From the NCBI GenBank assembly GCA_900197615.1, contig FZLR01000008.1, forward strand, positions 1 through 59,052: 59,052 bases of DNA, in the 5' to 3' direction. The DNA is from Rhodospirillaceae bacterium Spongia-Bin9. Lineage in GTDB: Bacteria > Pseudomonadota > Alphaproteobacteria > Bin65. A model generated the notes under the pieces. The model had not been told where the DNA came from, did not search any database, and saw only the letters and a program-made list of their open reading frames with translations. The translations under genes were made by a program, and so were the position numbers. Shown here piece after piece: positions 16,591-25,878 of the stretch; positions within the stretch are counted from its first letter, which is position 1; the number at the start of each line of letters is the position of its first letter.

Positions 16591-17649
16591 ATGTCCGACT
16601 TTGCGATGGAGCCCCTGGTCCACGACGCCTGGTACATCGGCGCCTGGTCCCACGAACTGGATGACGGACCGATCGCGCGCAGGATCATGGGAGAGGATGT
16701 CGTGCTGTTCCGCGGCGGCGACGGCAAAGCCGCCGCCCTGGAGGACCGCTGCTGCCATCGCGGCGTGAAGCTGTCGCTGGGCGCGCCCGTGTCGCAAGGC
16801 CTGCAATGCGGCTATCACGGCCTGGTCTTCGACGGCAGCGGCGCCTGTGTCGTCAATCCGGGCGAGAAGCCCAGCCCGGCCTTCCGCGTCCGCGCGTTTC
16901 CGGTCGTCGAGCGTCAGCACTTCGTCTGGATCTGGATGGGCGATCCCGAGCAGGCCGATACCGGCCAGATCGTCGATTTCGCCTGGCACGACAGAATGGA
17001 CGAGTGGAATTTCCACTACGCGCGCTACGACATCGCCGCCAACTTCATGTTCATGATGGATAACCTGATGGACCTGACCCACCTGGGCTATGTCCACACG
17101 TCGACCATCGGCGGCAATCCCGAGGAACACGACGACGCCGAACTGACCACGACGCGGACCGAGCGCGGCGCCCGCTATGTCCGCTGGATGATGGAATCGA
17201 CCCCGCCGCCGTCCTTCGTCAAGGTTGCCGGCTTCAAGGGCAAGGTCGACCGCTGGCAGGACTTCGAATATGTCGCCCCGGCCTCGGTCCTGCAGTGGGG
17301 CGGCGGCCACGATTCCGGCACCGGCGGGCGCGAAAACCGCGAGAAACCCGGCGGCATGGCGGTCAGGCTGTTCCATCACGCGACCCCGGCGGACGAGGAA
17401 AACTTCCACTATTTCTTTTCCACCGCCGTGCGCGGCCAAGCGCTCGATTCGCCGGCCAACACCGCGTTCCACGCGGATATCCTGGAAGCGTTTCTCGAGG
17501 ACAAGATTTTCATCGAGGCGCAGCAGGACGCGGTCAGCAAGGACCCGGCCCGCAAACTCCTCTTTCGCGGTCATGACAAGGCGGTGGCCTACTGCCGCCG
17601 GGCCATCAGGCAGATGCGGGGAACCGAATTTGCTGCCGCAGCGGAATAA
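16591..17649 (+). CDS. Rieske non-heme iron oxygenase, vanillate-demethylase-like
   Basis: A 352-aa oxygenase subunit. The Rieske [2Fe-2S] ligands are C54, H56, C73 and H76 (CCHRG and CGYHG). The mononuclear iron site is in NLMDLTHLGYVH (H164, H169) with nearby Asp. The length and motif layout fit the VanA-type O-demethylase/ring-hydroxylating alpha subunit group. No ferredoxin reductase partner is present in the window, so electrons must come from elsewhere. GGGGGAAG precedes the ATG. The MarR gene upstream and TRAP genes downstream suggest uptake and oxidation of one aromatic or carboxylated substrate. Confidence 0.88.
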   Translation: MSDFAMEPLVHDAWYIGAWSHELDDGPIARRIMGEDVVLFRGGDGKAAALEDRCCHRGVKLSLGAPVSQGLQCGYHGLVFDGSGACVVNPGEKPSPAFRVRAFPVVERQHFVWIWMGDPEQADTGQIVDFAWHDRMDEWNFHYARYDIAANFMFMMDNLMDLTHLGYVHTSTIGGNPEEHDDAELTTTRTERGARYVRWMMESTPPPSFVKVAGFKGKVDRWQDFEYVAPASVLQWGGGHDSGTGGRENREKPGGMAVRLFHHATPADEENFHYFFSTAVRGQALDSPANTAFHADILEAFLEDKIFIEAQQDAVSKDPARKLLFRGHDKAVAYCRRAIRQMRGTEFAAAAE

Positions 17650-17765
17650 TCTCGTTCGAGCCGGAGCGTGCCGGCGAATGCATCTTTGCCCGGTAGCGGC
17701 AGCCGCCCCGGTGCGATAAGAAAGCGCCGGGTCCGCCGGACCGGGCCCTGAACTGGGAGGAAACC

Positions 17766-18731
17766 ATGAAAGCACTTGCCCTTGCCGCCGCAGGCGCGGC
17801 AGCCCTTACCCTCGCCGCGTTTTCCGCCGCTGGGCCGGCGATCGCGCAGACCTACAGCATCGGCACCAACCCGCAGGGCTCTTCGGCCTATGCGACCGGC
17901 GCCGCGGTCGCCAAGGTCGCCAAGGACGTGGCCGGGCTGCGCGCCCGCGTCGTACCGCAGGGCGGGCCGGTCGTCACCCTGCCGCTGGTCAACTCCGGCC
18001 GGCTGAAATTCTCGATCGCGGTCAGCGTCGTCACCGCCTTCGCCAACCGGGGCAAGGCGATGTTCAAGGGCAAGCCGCAGAAAGATGTCCGCGTGGTCGC
18101 CGTGGTGCGCACGCTGCGCCTCGGAATCTTCGCGGAGAAGGATTCGAAAATCAATACGGTCGCCGACCTCAGGGGCAGGAAGATATCTTCCGGTTTCGCC
18201 AAGCAGCGCATCCAGGGCCTGTTCTGGCGCGCCCTGCTGAACATGGCCGACCTGACCTTTAAGGACGTCAAGGGCGTACCGGCGCCGAACGGCGTGCGCG
18301 GCGTCGACGATTACATGGGCGGCAAGGTCGATGCCGGCATGTTCTCCATCACCTCCGGCAAGATGCGCCAGGCCTTTGCCTCGCGCGGCTTCAAATATGT
18401 CTCGCTGCCGGACGATGCGGCATCGGTGAAGAATATGCAGGCGATCGCGCCCGGCTCGGTGGTCGAGAAGATCGGCCCGTCGCCGGCCTATGCCGGCGTG
18501 ACCGGCCCGACCAACATCATGGCCGCGCCCTTCATCGTCACCGCGAATGCCAAGGTGTCCGACGACATCGTCTACAAGCTGGTCAAGGCCATGGCTGCTA
18601 ACAAGAAGATGATGGTTGCCGCCTTCAAGGGCATGGCCGGCTTCAATCCGAAGAAGATGTATGTCGATATCGGCGTGCCCTATCATCCGGGCGCGATGAA
18701 ATACTATCGCGAGACCGGCCAGGCCAAGTAG
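17766..18731 (+). CDS. TAXI family TRAP transporter solute-binding protein
   Basis: A 321-aa periplasmic binding protein with a clear signal peptide (residues 1–27, ending ...AGPAIA-QTYS). The mature start YSIGTNPQGSSAYATGAAVA is the TAXI hallmark (sugar-independent, ligands often glutamate or other organic acids). GGGAGGAAACC precedes the ATG. It is followed by its fused membrane component 24 bases downstream. Confidence 0.92.
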   Translation: MKALALAAAGAAALTLAAFSAAGPAIAQTYSIGTNPQGSSAYATGAAVAKVAKDVAGLRARVVPQGGPVVTLPLVNSGRLKFSIAVSVVTAFANRGKAMFKGKPQKDVRVVAVVRTLRLGIFAEKDSKINTVADLRGRKISSGFAKQRIQGLFWRALLNMADLTFKDVKGVPAPNGVRGVDDYMGGKVDAGMFSITSGKMRQAFASRGFKYVSLPDDAASVKNMQAIAPGSVVEKIGPSPAYAGVTGPTNIMAAPFIVTANAKVSDDIVYKLVKAMAANKKMMVAAFKGMAGFNPKKMYVDIGVPYHPGAMKYYRETGQAK

Positions 18732-18755
18732 CTCAGGCCATTCCGGAGCGCCGCT

Positions 18756-20738
18756 GTGACGGACCCCGTTCCCGACGCGGAGTCCTACGCGGCCGAGGTC
18801 GAGGCGGAGGCCGCCGCCCCCACGGGCGATATCCTGGTCAAGTGGGTGGGCGGCGGCCTGTGCGCCCTGCTGACCGCCGGCGCCCTGCTCTGGGCGGCGG
18901 ACCTCTACCGCGCGGTCGACCTCATATTCATGAACGAGCAGTTCTACGCCGCCATGCTCGCTGTCGGGCTGGCGGCGCTCTATCTCACTGTGCCGGTGCG
19001 CAAGGGGGCGCCGCGTTCCCATGTGCCCTGGTACGACCTGATTATCGCCGCCGTTTCCGCCGCGGCGGCGCTCTATGTGACGGTCGAGTATCCGACCATC
19101 CTCGACAATTTCGCCGATAACCCGCCGGACGCCGTGGCGGCGGCGGCGATCCTGCTGGCCGCCATCGTCGAAGGGCTGCGCCGGACGGCCGGCCCGATCC
19201 TGTTCGCCTTCCTGCTGTTCTTTCTGGTCTTCGCCCTGGTCGGCCATCTGATTCCCGGCCGGCTGCAGGGCGAGAATGTCCCGGTCGACCGGCTGGCGAT
19301 CTATGTCGTGCTGGATGCCAACGGCATGTTCGGCTTCCCGATGAAAGTATCGACCACCATCGTGCTGGCCTTCATGTTCTTCGGCTTCCTGCTCGAGCCG
19401 GCCGGCGGCGCCCGCTTCTTCACCGATATCTCCGCCGGGCTGATGGGCCGCTTCCGCGGCGGTTCGTCCAAGATCGCCATCGTCGGCTCCAGCCTGTTCG
19501 GCTCGATCTCGGGCAGCGCGGTCTCCAACGTCGTCTCGACCGGCGTCATCACCATCCCGCTGATGAAACGGGGCGGCTATCCGACCCATTCGGCCGCGGC
19601 CATCGAGGCGGTGGCCTCGACCGGCGGGCAGCTCATGCCGCCGATGATGGGCGTCGCCGCCTTCGTGATGGCGGAGATGTTGCAGATCGGCTACGCCGAA
19701 GTCGTGCTCGCCGCGCTGATTCCGGCGGTCCTCTACTACGCAGCGCTGTTCATCCAGGTCGATCTGCAGGCGGCGCGCGACGGTATCCTGCGGATCGATA
19801 AATCGCTGATCCCGCGGCTGCTGCCGGTGGCGGGCCGCGGCGGCATCTTCCTGACGCCCTTCGTCGTGATCGTGCTGTGCCTGTTTCGCTGGTCGCTCCA
19901 GCCGGAGACCGCGGCGCTCTACGCGGCGCTTACACTGCTGCCGATCGGTTTCCTGCTCGGCTATGGCGGCGACCGGCTGACCGTCCGCTCGCTGGTCGCC
20001 AGCTTCGTCAAGACCGGCAAGGCCGGGCTGGAACTGCTGATGATCGGCGGCGCGGCCGGCGCCATCATCGGGGTGCTGAACATCTCGGCCCTCGGTTTCG
20101 CTTTGACCAGCGAGCTGGTCGGCATCGCCGGCGGCAGCCTGTTTATCCTGCTCATCCTGGCCGCGATCGTGTGCATCCTGCTCGGCATGGGCATGCCGAC
20201 GCTCGGCGTCTACATCCTGCTCGCCACGCTGGTCGCGCCGGCGATCATCGAACTCGGCGTGCCGGACCTCTCGGCCCATCTGTTCGTGATGTATTTCGGC
20301 ATGATGTCGATGATCACGCCACCGGTCGCCATCGCCGCCTTCGCCGCCGCGACGCTGGCCGGCGCGCCGATGATGAAGACCGGCTGGCAGGCCGTAAAAT
20401 ACGGCTGGTCGGCCTATCTCATCCCCTTCGTCTTCATCATGTCGCCGGCGCTCATCATGCAGGGCGGTGCGCTCGAGGTCGCGCTGAGCTTCACGACCGC
20501 GCTGTTCGGCGTGTTCCTGGTCTCGGTCGCAGTGACCGGATTCCTGTTCGCGACGATCTCCCCGCCGCTCCGCGCCGTTTATGCCATAGCCGGCCTCGCC
20601 CTGATCGTGCCGATCGCCGCCTTCGCCGAGGCGCCGTGGCTCAACCTCGTCGGCGGCGCCGTCGGCGCAGCGCTGATCGCCGCCGATGTCGTCAGGCGCC
20701 GGGCGCGCGCCGCCCTTCCCGCCACCGCCGGAGAATAG
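18756..20738 (+). CDS. TRAP transporter fused permease (4TM/12TM, DctQM fusion)
   Basis: A 660-aa inner-membrane protein with a short N-terminal 4-TM DctQ-like part joined to a 12-TM DctM-like part, the usual partner of TAXI proteins. Conserved DctM segments: FGSISGSAVSNVVSTGVITI, GGQLMPPMMGVAAFVMAEM, LGMGMPTLGVYILLA and MITPPVAIAAFAAATLAGA. Start is GTG 18756 with GGAG eight bases upstream. The sulfatase start follows one base after the stop, so all three genes look co-transcribed. Confidence 0.92.
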   Translation: MTDPVPDAESYAAEVEAEAAAPTGDILVKWVGGGLCALLTAGALLWAADLYRAVDLIFMNEQFYAAMLAVGLAALYLTVPVRKGAPRSHVPWYDLIIAAVSAAAALYVTVEYPTILDNFADNPPDAVAAAAILLAAIVEGLRRTAGPILFAFLLFFLVFALVGHLIPGRLQGENVPVDRLAIYVVLDANGMFGFPMKVSTTIVLAFMFFGFLLEPAGGARFFTDISAGLMGRFRGGSSKIAIVGSSLFGSISGSAVSNVVSTGVITIPLMKRGGYPTHSAAAIEAVASTGGQLMPPMMGVAAFVMAEMLQIGYAEVVLAALIPAVLYYAALFIQVDLQAARDGILRIDKSLIPRLLPVAGRGGIFLTPFVVIVLCLFRWSLQPETAALYAALTLLPIGFLLGYGGDRLTVRSLVASFVKTGKAGLELLMIGGAAGAIIGVLNISALGFALTSELVGIAGGSLFILLILAAIVCILLGMGMPTLGVYILLATLVAPAIIELGVPDLSAHLFVMYFGMMSMITPPVAIAAFAAATLAGAPMMKTGWQAVKYGWSAYLIPFVFIMSPALIMQGGALEVALSFTTALFGVFLVSVAVTGFLFATISPPLRAVYAIAGLALIVPIAAFAEAPWLNLVGGAVGAALIAADVVRRRARAALPATAGE

Positions 20739-20739
20739 A

Positions 20740-22353
20740 ATGGCCGCCCCCCGTAGCGCCTCGAAACGCCCGAACTTCCTGATGATCGTCACCGACCAGC
20801 AGCGGGCGGACTATCTGGGCTGCGCCGGCCACGCGATCCTGAAGACGCCGCATATCGACGGCATCGCCGCGCGCGGCGTCCGGTTCGACCGATTTTATGT
20901 CGCCAACCCGGTCTGCATGCCCAACAGGGCCACGCTGATGACCGGCCGGATGCCGTCGCTCCACGGCGTCCGCCACAACGGCATTCCGCTGTCCCTGTCG
21001 GAGAACACCTTTGTCGACCTGATGCGCCACGAGGGCTACCGCACCGGTCTGATCGGCAAGAGCCACCTCCAGAACATGACGGACAACCTGCCCGAGATGG
21101 AGCGCCGGACCGAGCCGCGCGACGACGCCTTCGCCGAGGCGCGCAAGCCGGAGCCTGTCGCCGGCGACGCTTATGAGGAAGAGCGGCCGTGGACGTGGAA
21201 AGACGACCCGGACCACGAGATCGCGACGCCCTTCTACGGCTTCGAGGACATCTCGCTCGCCACGATGCACAGCGACAAGGTGGGCGCCGCCTATATTGCC
21301 TGGATGAAGGCGCGCGGCGGCGACCCGGACACCATGGTCGGCCCGGAGAACAGCCTGCCCCACGACTATGTCGCGCCCCAGGGCTGGCGCACCGCCGTGC
21401 CGGAGGAGCTATACCCCACCAGCTATGTCGCCGAGGAAACGATGGACTGGCTGGAGTCCTACGCCGGCGAAGACGGCGGGCGGCCGTTCCTCCTGACCGC
21501 CTCGTTTCCCGACCCGCATCATCCCTTCACGCCGCCGGGCAAATACTGGGACATGTACGACCCGGCGGACTTCGACCTGCCGGAGAGCTTCCACCGGCTG
21601 AGCAACCAGGCGCCGCCGACCCTGCAATGGATGTGGGAAAACCGTCCGCCGGGGGACGGCAGCCGCAATGCCGGCCAGGTCGCCTATACCGTGACCGAGC
21701 GGGAAGCGCGCGAATCGATGGCGCTCACCTGCGGCATGATTACGATGATCGACGATGCCGTCGGGCGGATCCTCGCCCGGCTTGACGCACTCGGCCTCGC
21801 CGACGACACCGTCGTCGTCTTTACCGCCGACCACGGCGATTTTCTCGGCGACCACCGGGTCATGCTGAAAGGCCCGATGCACTATGGGGGGTTGGTAAAG
21901 GTGCCGTTCCTCTGGGCCGAGCCGGACGGTGCGAACGGCGGCGCGGCCTGCTCCGCCCTGGCCGGCACCGTCGATATCGCCCGCACCATGCTGAGCCGCG
22001 CCGGCATCGCGCCGTATAACGGCATCCAGGGCCGCAGCCTGGAGCCGGAAATCGCGACTCTGGAGGACCATGGCGGCGGCGCGGTGCTGATCGAGGACGA
22101 CCAGCAGCGCACGATCATGGGATTCGAGGGCGACTTCCGCGTCCATTCGCTGGTTACGCAGCGCTGGCGGTTGTCGGTCTACAGCGGCGCGGGCCATTGC
22201 GAGCTGTACGACCTGGAAAACGATCCCCACGAGTTGACCGACCTGTACGACGACCCGGCCCACGCCGCGGTCAAGGCAGAAATGCTGGAACGCCTGGCCA
22301 AGGCCGAGATCGACACCGTCGACCGCAGCCCCTTCCCGACCGCGATTGCCTGA
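20740..22353 (+). CDS. Type I sulfatase / phosphonate monoester hydrolase family
   Basis: A 537-aa alkaline-phosphatase-superfamily hydrolase. N-terminal metal site in IVTDQQRADYLG; formylglycine motif CMPNRATLMTGR (Cys59), where the usual Ser of CxPSR is Asn; C-terminal metal site FTADHGDFLGDH. No signal peptide is seen, so it is probably cytoplasmic. It starts at ATG 20740 with GGAG upstream, one base after the TRAP stop. The substrate, perhaps a sulfate or phosphonate ester taken up by the TRAP system, is inference. Confidence 0.87.
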   Translation: MAAPRSASKRPNFLMIVTDQQRADYLGCAGHAILKTPHIDGIAARGVRFDRFYVANPVCMPNRATLMTGRMPSLHGVRHNGIPLSLSENTFVDLMRHEGYRTGLIGKSHLQNMTDNLPEMERRTEPRDDAFAEARKPEPVAGDAYEEERPWTWKDDPDHEIATPFYGFEDISLATMHSDKVGAAYIAWMKARGGDPDTMVGPENSLPHDYVAPQGWRTAVPEELYPTSYVAEETMDWLESYAGEDGGRPFLLTASFPDPHHPFTPPGKYWDMYDPADFDLPESFHRLSNQAPPTLQWMWENRPPGDGSRNAGQVAYTVTEREARESMALTCGMITMIDDAVGRILARLDALGLADDTVVVFTADHGDFLGDHRVMLKGPMHYGGLVKVPFLWAEPDGANGGAACSALAGTVDIARTMLSRAGIAPYNGIQGRSLEPEIATLEDHGGGAVLIEDDQQRTIMGFEGDFRVHSLVTQRWRLSVYSGAGHCELYDLENDPHELTDLYDDPAHAAVKAEMLERLAKAEIDTVDRSPFPTAIA

Positions 22354-22390
22354 GATTGCACCGCTTTTCGACCGGGTCTACACCCGGCAA

Positions 22391-22496
22391 TGCGGCGAAT
22401 AACGGTCGTATTCTCCGCATAAATTGCCGAGAATACCTTTCCATGCGGAGATAATCCGCTATATTCTCTGCATTTATTGCGGAGAATAATTATGTA
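22391..22496 (+). promoter_or_regulatory. Tandem 53-bp repeat with two palindromes upstream of fic
   Basis: Two consecutive 53-base units (22391–22443 and 22444–22496) share most positions. Each holds a 27-bp palindrome: 22409–22435 (arms TATTCTCCGCA / TGCCGAGAATA) and 22462–22488 (arms TATTCTCTGCA / TGCGGAGAATA), with 5-base spacers and one arm mismatch each. Each unit begins with one further half-site (TGCGGCGAATA; TGCGGAGATAA). Palindrome centres are 53 bases apart, about five helical turns. The second palindrome contains the fic ribosome site GGAG and ends four bases before the ATG. Confidence 0.75.
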
Positions 22497-23598
22497 TATC
22501 TGGCAACGCACCGACTGGCCGCGCTTCAGGCAGGACCTGGCCCGGCTCACCGAGCCGCTCGCCGCCGCGCGCCACGCCCAGGGGAAACTGCTCGGCCGGA
22601 TGGAGGCGTTGGGCTTCGACCTGCGCAGCGAAGCGACCCTGAGCACGCTTACCGAAAATGTCGTGAAGACAAGCGAGATCGAAGGCGAACTCCTCGCCCC
22701 CGGCCGGGTGCGCTCGTCGATCGCCGGCCGTCTCGGCCTGGATGCCGGCGGCCTGCCGGCGTCGGACCGCGATGTCGACGGCATCGTGGACATGACGCTG
22801 GATGCGACCCGCAACTACGCCGCGCCATTGACCGAAGAGCGCCTGTATTCGTGGCACGCCGCCCTGTTTCCCACCGGACGCAGCGACATGCGGCGGATCG
22901 GAGTCGGCGCGTGGCGCGACGACGCCGACGGACCGATGGAGGTTGTCTCCGGCCCCCTCGGACGCCAGCACGTACACTATACCGCGCCGCCGGCCGAACG
23001 CCTCGCGGACGAGATCGCCGCTTTCCTCGACTGGTTCGAAGGCGGGCGAACCATGGACTCCGTGCTCGCCGCCGGCATGGCCCATCTCTGGTTCGTATCG
23101 CTGCATCCGTTCGACGACGGGAACGGGCGCATCGCTCGGGCGATCGCCGATATGGCTCTGGCCCGTTCGGATGACAGTGCTGAACGTTGCTACAGCATGT
23201 CCGCCCAAATCCGGGCCGAGCGCAGGGCGTATTACGACCTCCTCGAAACGACGCAGCGGGGCACTCTCGACATCACGAACTGGCAGGTCTGGTTCGTCGA
23301 ATGCCTCGGGCGCGCCATCGGGAATGCCGGAACCGCCCTGGCCGCCGTTCTGCACAAGGCCCGGTTCTGGGAGATCCATGCCGCCGAAGCGTTCAACCCG
23401 CGCCAGGCGAAGACACTCAACCGGCTGCTCGACGGCTTCGACGGCAAGCTCACCTCATCGAAATGGGCGAAGATGAACGGCTGCTCCCAAGACGCGGCGA
23501 ACCGGGACATCCGCGACCTGATCGACCGCGGCGTCCTCGTCCGTGGCCCTGCTGGCGGTCGGAGTACGAGTTACGAAATTGTTACGAGCGCCGGATAG
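22492..23598 (+). CDS. Fic family protein with DUF4172-like N-terminus and inhibitory helix
   Basis: A 368-aa Fic protein, an AMP-transferase fold. N-terminal IWQRTDWPRFRQD fits the DUF4172 domain. The inhibitory motif [ST]xxxE[GN] is present as TSEIEG (residues 60–65), making this a class II, self-inhibited Fic. The active loop HPFDDGNGR (205–213) is complete, with a flap around EVVSGPLGRQHVHY. The C-terminus (SSKWAKMNGCSQDAANRDI) looks like a winged helix. Start ATG 22492 with GGAG seven bases upstream, inside the palindromic operator. No antitoxin gene is adjacent, and the C-terminal DNA-binding domain suggests autoregulation through the tandem operators. Confidence 0.9.
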   Translation: MYIWQRTDWPRFRQDLARLTEPLAAARHAQGKLLGRMEALGFDLRSEATLSTLTENVVKTSEIEGELLAPGRVRSSIAGRLGLDAGGLPASDRDVDGIVDMTLDATRNYAAPLTEERLYSWHAALFPTGRSDMRRIGVGAWRDDADGPMEVVSGPLGRQHVHYTAPPAERLADEIAAFLDWFEGGRTMDSVLAAGMAHLWFVSLHPFDDGNGRIARAIADMALARSDDSAERCYSMSAQIRAERRAYYDLLETTQRGTLDITNWQVWFVECLGRAIGNAGTALAAVLHKARFWEIHAAEAFNPRQAKTLNRLLDGFDGKLTSSKWAKMNGCSQDAANRDIRDLIDRGVLVRGPAGGRSTSYEIVTSAG

Positions 23599-23619
23599 AT
23601 CCTCACGCAGCCGCCCGAC

Positions 23620-24600
23620 TCAGGCGTTGACGTCGATCACCGTCCGGCCGCGCACGCCGCCTTTCAGGATGGTCTCGCCGGCGGCGAAGGCCGCATCCAG
23701 CGGGATCACCTCCGTCATGGCTTCGAGCTTTCCGATCGGCAGGTCGCTGGCGAGGCGCTGCCACGCCGTCTTGCGCGGCGCGGCCGGATACATCACCGAA
23801 TCGATGCCGAGCAGGCTGACGCCGCGCAGGATAAAGGGCAGGACCGTGGCGCCGAGATCGTTGCCGCCGGCGTTGCCGCAGACCGCGACGGCGCTGTGGA
23901 CATTCATCTGGGCGAAGGCGGTCGCCAGCGTCGCGCCGCCCACGGTTTCGACGCAGCCGGCCCATTGCCCCTTTTCGAGCGGCCGGCCCGTCGCCTCCAG
24001 CCGGTCGATCACGGTCGCTGCGCCGAGCCCGCGCAGATAGTCTTCCTCGTCGCTCTTGCCGGTCGAAGCCGTAACCTCATGGCCCAGCGCCGCCAGGATC
24101 GCGACGGCGACGCTGCCGACCCCGCCCGACGCGCCGGTCACCAGCACCGGTCCGGCGCCGGGCTTGAGGCCGGCATGCTCCAGCGCCATTGCCGAAATCA
24201 TGGCGGTGAAGCCCGCCGTGCCGATCGCCATCGCCTGCAGGTTGGTGAGCCCGTCCGGCACCTTGACCAGCCAGCCGGCCTTGACCCGCGCCTTCTGGGC
24301 GAAACCGCCCCAGTGCCGCTCGCCGAGGCCCCAGCCGGTCAGGACCACGCGGTCGCCGGGCGCGAAATCCGGCGACGCCGACTCCTCCACCGTTCCGGAA
24401 AAGTCGATGCCGGGCACATGGGGATAGGTGCGCACCAGCCGCGCCAGCCCCTTCAGGATCAAGCCGTCCTTGTAGTTCAGGTCCGAATAATCGATGCGGA
24501 CGGTGACGTCGCCGTCGGGCAGCCGGTCGTCCTCAAGGTCGGTTACGGCGCCGGAGACGTTGCCGTCGTCTTCTTCGAGCAGGATGGCGCGGAAGGTCAT
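23620..24600 (-). CDS. acuI: Acrylyl-CoA reductase / quinone oxidoreductase of the AcuI–YhdH family
   Basis: A 326-aa medium-chain reductase without the zinc site. AcuI/YhdH features: DYSDLNYKDGL near the N-terminus, PHVPGIDFSGTVEES, GWGLGERHWGGFAQKARV and the NADPH loop TGASGGVGSVA. AcuI reduces acryloyl-CoA to propionyl-CoA in DMSP and 3-hydroxypropionate metabolism and protects against acrylate. It is convergent with fic and has no dmd or prp genes nearby, so the detoxification role is more likely than a DMSP pathway. Confidence 0.85.
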   Translation of the reverse strand: MTFRAILLEEDDGNVSGAVTDLEDDRLPDGDVTVRIDYSDLNYKDGLILKGLARLVRTYPHVPGIDFSGTVEESASPDFAPGDRVVLTGWGLGERHWGGFAQKARVKAGWLVKVPDGLTNLQAMAIGTAGFTAMISAMALEHAGLKPGAGPVLVTGASGGVGSVAVAILAALGHEVTASTGKSDEEDYLRGLGAATVIDRLEATGRPLEKGQWAGCVETVGGATLATAFAQMNVHSAVAVCGNAGGNDLGATVLPFILRGVSLLGIDSVMYPAAPRKTAWQRLASDLPIGKLEAMTEVIPLDAAFAAGETILKGGVRGRTVIDVNA

Positions 24601-24729
24601 AGCGGTCTCACGGGGTTATGATATTTCGGGGCTTGGCACGGCGCGGGCACAGCGTGCATCCCTGTCGCATGTCAAATCAGGTCTCGCCGCCCAATGCAAG
24701 GCGGGCGCGGCGAAATTGGCCGAGGAGCG

Positions 24730-25875
24730 ATGACGAACGGGTCCGACGAAGTCCCGCCAGCGGCGGCGGCCGAAGCGCCGGTTCACCGGCTACACCATGA
24801 CGGGCGCAGCGGCGAACTCTTCGTTATCTTCCTCGTCAACCTGGCGCTTTCGATCGTTACGCTGGGTATTTACCGCTTCTGGGGCCGGACCAGGATCCGC
24901 CGCTATGTCTGGAGCCAGACCAGCCTGCTCGGCGAACCGCTGGAATATACCGGGCGCGGCATCGAACTGTTCCTCGGCTTCCTGTTCGCCCTGGTCCTGA
25001 TCTACGGACCGATCGCCGGCCTGTTTTTCTGGCTGGACGTCGAACTGCCGGAATCCGGGGAAGAATTCGGGGGCGCGAAACTCAACAGTCTGATCGTCTT
25101 CATCGCAATTCTGCTTTTGGCGACCCCGATCCTGATGCTGTTCTACTATGTCGCGCTGTTCGCCGCTTATCGCTACCGGATCGGGCGGACCTCCTGGCTT
25201 GGCATTCGCGGCGGCATGGAAGGATCCGCCTGGCGGTACGGCTTCCTGGGCCTCGGTCTCGGTTTCCTGAATGTCCTGACACTCGGGTGGACCAAGCCCT
25301 GGGCCGATTCCGTAGTCTTCAAATACCGCCTGGGCCGGACCTGGTTCGGCAACGGACAGTTCCAGTCGCACCTCGATGCCGATGGTCTCTACAGCCGCTA
25401 CGCCCTGGCCTGGATCGGTACCGCGGTCGCCATAGGCGCGATGATGGCCGGCTTGGCGGCCGTCAGTCTCAACGCACAGATCATGGATCACCATGTCGCC
25501 GTCGATCCGGTACGAATGCAGGTCATCATAGTCGCGATCGAACTGACCCCCCTGATCGTCTATCAACTGCTGATCTGTGCCTACAAGGCGGCGCTGGTGC
25601 GCAATATCGCGAAGACATTGACGTACGGCACCGTCCGCTTCAGAGCCGAGGTCACCTTCAAGGATGTTTTCAAGCTGCGCATTCCGAATTTCCTGCTGAT
25701 GGCATTCACACTCGGTTTCGCCTACCCTTATGTCGTCTTGCGCACGACGCGCTTCGTCTCCCGCCATGTGGAATTCCACGGGGACATCGAGACAGCGGCG
25801 ATCGGGCAGACAGACGTCGGAACCCCCCGCTATGGCGAGGGCCTGATGGAATTCTTCGGCATCGGAATGATCTGA
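24730..25875 (+). CDS. DUF898 (YjgN-type) membrane protein
   Basis: A 381-aa polytopic inner-membrane protein. After a soluble start it shows the DUF898 pattern LVNLALSIVTLGIYRFWGRT and later FLNVLTLGWTKPWAD, each a hydrophobic helix followed by a basic, Trp-rich turn, repeated along the protein. The start is ATG 24730 with GAGGAGCG just before it. The stop is three bases before the M48 protease start, so the pair is an operon. Function is unknown; the pairing suggests membrane-associated quality control. Confidence 0.85.
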   Translation: MTNGSDEVPPAAAAEAPVHRLHHDGRSGELFVIFLVNLALSIVTLGIYRFWGRTRIRRYVWSQTSLLGEPLEYTGRGIELFLGFLFALVLIYGPIAGLFFWLDVELPESGEEFGGAKLNSLIVFIAILLLATPILMLFYYVALFAAYRYRIGRTSWLGIRGGMEGSAWRYGFLGLGLGFLNVLTLGWTKPWADSVVFKYRLGRTWFGNGQFQSHLDADGLYSRYALAWIGTAVAIGAMMAGLAAVSLNAQIMDHHVAVDPVRMQVIIVAIELTPLIVYQLLICAYKAALVRNIAKTLTYGTVRFRAEVTFKDVFKLRIPNFLLMAFTLGFAYPYVVLRTTRFVSRHVEFHGDIETAAIGQTDVGTPRYGEGLMEFFGIGMI

Positions 25876-25878
25876 GCG

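Noticed and set aside
17589-20792. A 1067-codon minus-strand frame rich in His, Arg, Gln and Asp
   Set aside because: It is the mirror of the TAXI and TRAP genes; low-complexity composition and no domain.
22354-22491. CRISPR-like array before fic
   Set aside because: Only two diverged 53-base units with palindromes, no spacers of uniform length and no cas genes; an operator is the better reading.
23543-24040. Plus-strand frame overlapping the end of fic
   Set aside because: Antisense to the AcuI-like gene and out of frame with the Fic winged helix.
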